Source: Lentisphaeria bacterium | GTDB taxonomy: Bacteria; Verrucomicrobiota; Lentisphaeria; Victivallales; Victivallaceae | Length of the DNA stretch: 64,000 bases | Reading direction: 5' to 3' | Assembly: GCA_022009855.1 (NCBI GenBank) | Contig: CP091727.1 | Span: forward strand, 992,001 to 1,056,000 | Part shown: positions 60,724-64,000 of the stretch, in pieces | How the letters are laid out: every line of letters begins with the position of its first letter | How positions within the stretch are numbered: position 1 is the stretch's first letter | Program-made: the position numbers and the translations under genes | The notes under the pieces: model-generated | The model's database searches: none | Seen by the model: only the letters and a program-made list of their open reading frames with translations | What the model was told of the DNA's origin: nothing

Positions 60724-61215
60724 TTGAATTTATCACGATTTCCACAGGATGATTGCGAACATGCGGACAACCGTTCCTTCAGGTCATTTCAGGCCAATTT
60801 CATGAATAACTTGAGCAGGAAAGGCTTGAAGCCGCAATACGTCGCAGTGAGGGAACAGTCCCGCGAGAAGCATCAGCATTATCACGTATGTTTGTGGCTG
60901 GGCGGAAATAAAACGCAAAGTGCCCATAATCACATCCAGACGGCGGAACGACTGTGGCGGAGTCAACTTGGGTTGCCGGAAGGACAAGGCCTGATCGACG
61001 ATTGCACTCACAGCCGTACCGGGACGAAACAGATCAATGGCGTAATGCTCCGTCATGACGATCCGGAATATGAAACAAAGAAAGCCGATTGTTTCCGCAG
61101 AGCCTCGTATCTGGCTGAAATCAATACCAAAGGCAATACTCCCAAAGGACAATGGAAGGTATTCGCCTCCTGGATTCCAGAAGAAATTGAGAAAAATAAT
61201 TTGATATATCCGTAA
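60724..61215 (+). pseudogene. 5'-truncated second Gp2/YfjJ-type gene
   Basis: The 163-residue frame, read from a TTG, aligns with the upstream gene from its FDLRYP region onward: LKPQYVAVREQSREKHQHYHVCLWLGGNK, ERLWRSQLGLP. The first ~50 residues of the full-length copy are absent, and no good start or RBS is present. It is either a truncated duplicate or a gene whose 5' part has been lost; the HYH motif is kept. Confidence 0.55.
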
Positions 61216-61255
61216 AAAGCAGATATCTTAATTATAAATGATGGCAAGGAGTAAT

Positions 61256-62914
61256 ATGACGGCATACAGGAATGAATTAAAGCTGGGAGAAACCCTCACC
61301 CAAGAGTTCAAGAGCGACATTGCCCGCTTGAATGACCGCGAGTTAGTAGCCGCTGTCGTTGCATTGGCAAACACGGAAGGGGGGGCTCCTGTGGCTTGGA
61401 GTTGAAGATGACGGACAAGTGACAGGTCTGCATCGGCAACATCTCGATTTGTCCGGAATGGCCGCAATGATTGCCAATCGAACGACTCCGCCCATCAGTG
61501 TTGCAATTACCGGAGTTCATTTTAATTCCAAGCTTGTTGCTCGAATTGAAGTGCCGCGAATGCAGTTGGTTTCCTCTTCGGATGGACTGATGGTGCATCG
61601 CCGGCTTAAAGCGGATGGAACGCCGGAAGCAGTACCGTTTTATCCACACGAGTTTTCACAGCGCCAATCATTTCTGGGGGCGTTGGATCCCTCCAGCCAG
61701 CCTGTAAAAGGAGTATCGCCGAAAGATTTGGATCCTTTGCAACGGCTCCGTATCCGTGATGCCATTCGCAAATACAGTGGAGACCAAGCCCTGTTGGCTC
61801 TAAACGATTCAGAGCTGGACGGTGCATTGGGAATAACCTGCACAGAGAATGGAAACGTTTATCCCACCCTGGCTGGAGTTCTGTTGTTGGGAACCGAAGA
61901 ACTTTTGTTGCGGCATATTCCTACTCACGAGGTCGCATTTCAGCTTCTTCATGGAACTGATGTTCAAGTAAACGAGTTTTTCCGGAAACCGTTGTTGCAA
62001 ACTTTTGAAGAAATTGAATTGCGATTCCAAGCCCGAATTACCGAAAAAGAGCTGCAGGATGGTTTATTCCGTGTTCCCGTACCTAATTACGATAAGCAAG
62101 CCTTCCGTGAAGCCTTCGTAAACGCATTGGTCCATCGGGATTATTCCCGGTTGGGAATGGTTCAGATAAAACTGGATGATGACGGTTTGACAATCACCAG
62201 TCCGGGGGATTCATCGAAGGGGTTAATCTTAACAATCTTCTGACAGTCGCTCCGCGTTCCCGTAACCCGCGGCTGGCGGACATCGTTAAACGGATCGGCC
62301 TGGCGGAACGTACCGGGCGGGGAATTGATCGTATTTATGAAGGTGTCCTGCGATATGGACGTCCTATGCCGGACTACAGTATGTCGGATTCTTCCTGCGT
62401 ATCATTATTCATTTCCGGAGGAGAAGCCGACCAGGCTTTTCTGGAAATGATTTTGCACCTGGAAGAAAAGATGGGAGCACCTCTACCGGTAGACAGTCTG
62501 ATTATCCTTTCACGATTGAAAAACGAACGTCGCTTGACAACGGCAGAGATTGCAACCTCTATCCAGAAAACGGAAACGCAAGTACACGGCATATTGGAGA
62601 AACTTGTTGAAGCAGGGCTGATTGATGCGCATGGAAACGGGCGTTCCAGAACTTACACTTTAAGTTCCGAGATTTATCGAAAACGAAATGAAAAAGCAGA
62701 ATATGTGCGACAAGCAGGCTTTCGGGCCCTCCAACAAGAGCAGATGGTATTACAGTATATCGAAACCTATGGAGAAATCCGTCGGCGGGATGTCGTTGAT
62801 CTTTGTAAGCTGACTCCTCCGCAGGCTTATCGCCTTCTGCGGTCTCTTGAAGAACGTGGCTTACTCAAGCGCAATGGAGTTCGGGGACAAAAAGTGACTT
62901 ACCAGAAAGTATGA
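61256..62914 (+). CDS. AlbA_2 (Schlafen-like) domain ATPase/transcriptional regulator
   Basis: About 552 residues. The start MTAYRNELKLGETLTQEFKSD at ATG 61256 follows aagga. The AlbA_2 fold has NRELVAAVVALANTEGG-type text and GLLWLGVEDDGQVTGL. A middle region reads KQAFREAFVNALVHRDYSRLG and, after a shift, PGGFIEGVNLNNLLTV and RIGLAERTGRGIDRI, the HATPase_c_4 pattern. The C-terminus has winged-helix units (ATSIQKTETQVHGILEKLVE; RRDVVDLCKLTPPQAYRLLRSLEERGLL). Two indels: a G7 run near 61380 with one extra base, and a G5 run near 62206 with one missing. Such proteins regulate or defend; the exact role is open. Confidence 0.82.
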
Positions 62915-62920
62915 GAGTGC

Positions 62921-63009
62921 TTTCCCGTGCTTTCCCGTGCTTTCCCGTGCTTTCCCGTGCTTTCCCGTGCTTTCCGTGCTTTCCCGTGCTTTCCCGTGCT
63001 TTCCCGTGC
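62921..63009. repeat. 10-bp tandem repeat, nine units
   Basis: TTTCCCGTGC repeats head to tail nine times from 62921. The sixth unit lacks one C (9 bp). It lies between the convergent ends of the AlbA_2 ATPase and the right-hand integrase. Confidence 0.9.
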
Positions 63010-63191
63010 TATAAGAAACAGTGTTTATCACTGAGTAAAAAATCAGGGAAATGTTCAACTTATTGCAACGCTTGAGCATAAGCGAGTACTTTTCAATCGC
63101 TTTTTCCGATAACCTCGCAAGTACTTGTTGCAACTGCTCACGCGGGGAAGAGCCGAGCCGTGGGATTTGTTTTGCCGTGCTTTCCAGAAAG

Positions 63192-64000
63192 TCAGGAAGT
63201 TGGGCCAGATATTTCTCCTTTGCTTTTGCGATCGGCATGAGCCTGATAATGACGTGTCATTTCCGCACTCATGTGCCCGAGGATTGATTGTACTACCGGT
63301 AGTGGAATCTGGTAAACGCCAGCCATATAGGCAAAAAGTATGCCGTAGACTGTGAACGTCCCGGATGCTGATGGCGCGCGAGCGCCCTTCTACATTTCGA
63401 GTGGTTTGGATTCCCAACTCTTCAAGAAACGATTTAAATCGGTATGAAATACCTGAATGATTCGTCAGGTACATCTTGGCATGATCCGGTAAAACGTATT
63501 CCTCCGTTCCGGAATGGGTATGCTGTTCTGTCAAAAAAAGTCAGCCAATGGAGGCAGAATCGGAATATCAAGCAATGCTCCGGTTTTTCGCCGTTTTCGG
63601 GTAATCCAGCCGTCATGAATTTCTGACCATTTCAACAGACAGATATCTCCCTCTGATAGGCCGGTACAAATACCGATAATAAAAATCGGACGTACAAAAT
63701 TATTAAGATGGTTGCCGATCAGCCGCAATTCTTCCGGAGTAAATGCTTCCCGACTTTCCGGCATCGCTTTCTGCAAAGGCAGATCAAACGGATTATTCAG
63801 CAAACCGGCATCCTCTTTCAACCACGTGAATACGCTTTTGCATTGTTTCAGGTATTGATTCAATGTTGTTGGGGAAAGACAATCCCGGGACACATAAGAA
63901 ATCGTTTTCTGTCGCCCTGGTAATAAAAAATTTTTCTCTTTGATAAAGCGCCCATTATTTCGCAGTTCAGCCAAGTATTCTTCGGCATGGCTTTTAGTCA
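63192..64000 (-). CDS. Tyrosine recombinase, C-terminal part (5' end outside window)
   Basis: Enters from the right edge as TKSHAEEYLAELRNNGRFI and contains the SAM-like region TTLNQYLKQCKSVFTWLKEDAG. Catalytic marks are GICTGLSEGDICLLKW (a Ser where the catalytic Arg is expected), VHSLRHTFAYMAGVYQIPLP, QSILGHMSAEMTRHYQAHADR (His and the Tyr nucleophile). Frame changes near 63534 and at an A5 run near 63337. In the current frame it stops at 63192. If an A4 run near 63228 is one base too long, it continues KEKYLAQLPDFLESTAKQIP and ends further left. The sequence TGLSEG for TGLREG needs checking. Confidence 0.8.

Noticed and set aside
62921..63009. CRISPR array
   Set aside because: The 10-bp units are head to tail with no spacers, and no cas1/cas2 genes are present. 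The nuclease at 43787 is Cas4-like only in its cluster.
62861..63238. Separate minus-strand gene running through the 10-bp repeats
   Set aside because: Its first part fits better as the continuation of the integrase after a one-base correction; the rest is translated repeat.
39200..64000. attR copy of the tRNA-Glu 3' end
   Set aside because: I looked by eye for a second copy of the tRNA 3' segment and did not find one; it may lie beyond the window.

Overview
The window reads as chromosome of a high-GC, polysaccharide-degrading member of the Lentisphaerota (Victivallis-like). The main clues are a pseudopilin with the 'FTLIELLIVIAIIAIL' leader, several large glycoside hydrolases, an SHD1-type 'DGTIYRNVTV' secreted protein, and a V-type ATPase. 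This placement is inferred from protein content; there is no rRNA gene here.

Positions 1-37,000 are a mostly housekeeping backbone. In order: tyrS (partial), HU, hisS-adk-map-infA, ackA-pta, then on the minus strand trmB, rdgC, a repeat-rich membrane-anchored protein, a TPR protein, an HNH-repeat protein, a phage portal/connector-like pair, a RecD2 helicase and a polytopic membrane protein. Then come a GH38 mannosidase with its AraC regulator, rodA and purA (minus), proA, and V-ATPase subunits I and K. Next are a second AraC regulator, two related glycoside hydrolases separated by a pseudopilin, and an SHD1-type protein.

Positions 37,140-64,000 are an accessory island that is visibly AT-richer in many genes. 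It starts at a tRNA-Glu(CTC) whose 3' end abuts a palindrome, three 12-bp repeats and a tyrosine recombinase. Inside are an IS element between two DUF932 paralogues, a minus-strand operon carrying its own DnaN-like sliding clamp and a Cas4/AddB-like Fe-S nuclease, a type I restriction-modification locus with an FRG-domain gene between hsdS and hsdR, an uncharacterised HTH-led operon with a ~625-residue unknown protein, two inovirus Gp2/YfjJ-type genes (one truncated), an AlbA_2-type ATPase and a 10-bp tandem repeat. A second tyrosine recombinase runs off the right edge. No copy of the tRNA 3' end (attR) was noticed in the window, so the right boundary is probably outside it.

A dominant technical feature is that about two thirds of the genes, including essential single-copy ones, are interrupted by single-base frameshifts, very often in homopolymers (G5-G8, A5-A7, T5-T7). 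These look like sequencing or assembly errors, not decay. I therefore annotate the reconstructed full-length genes and state where each frame changes.
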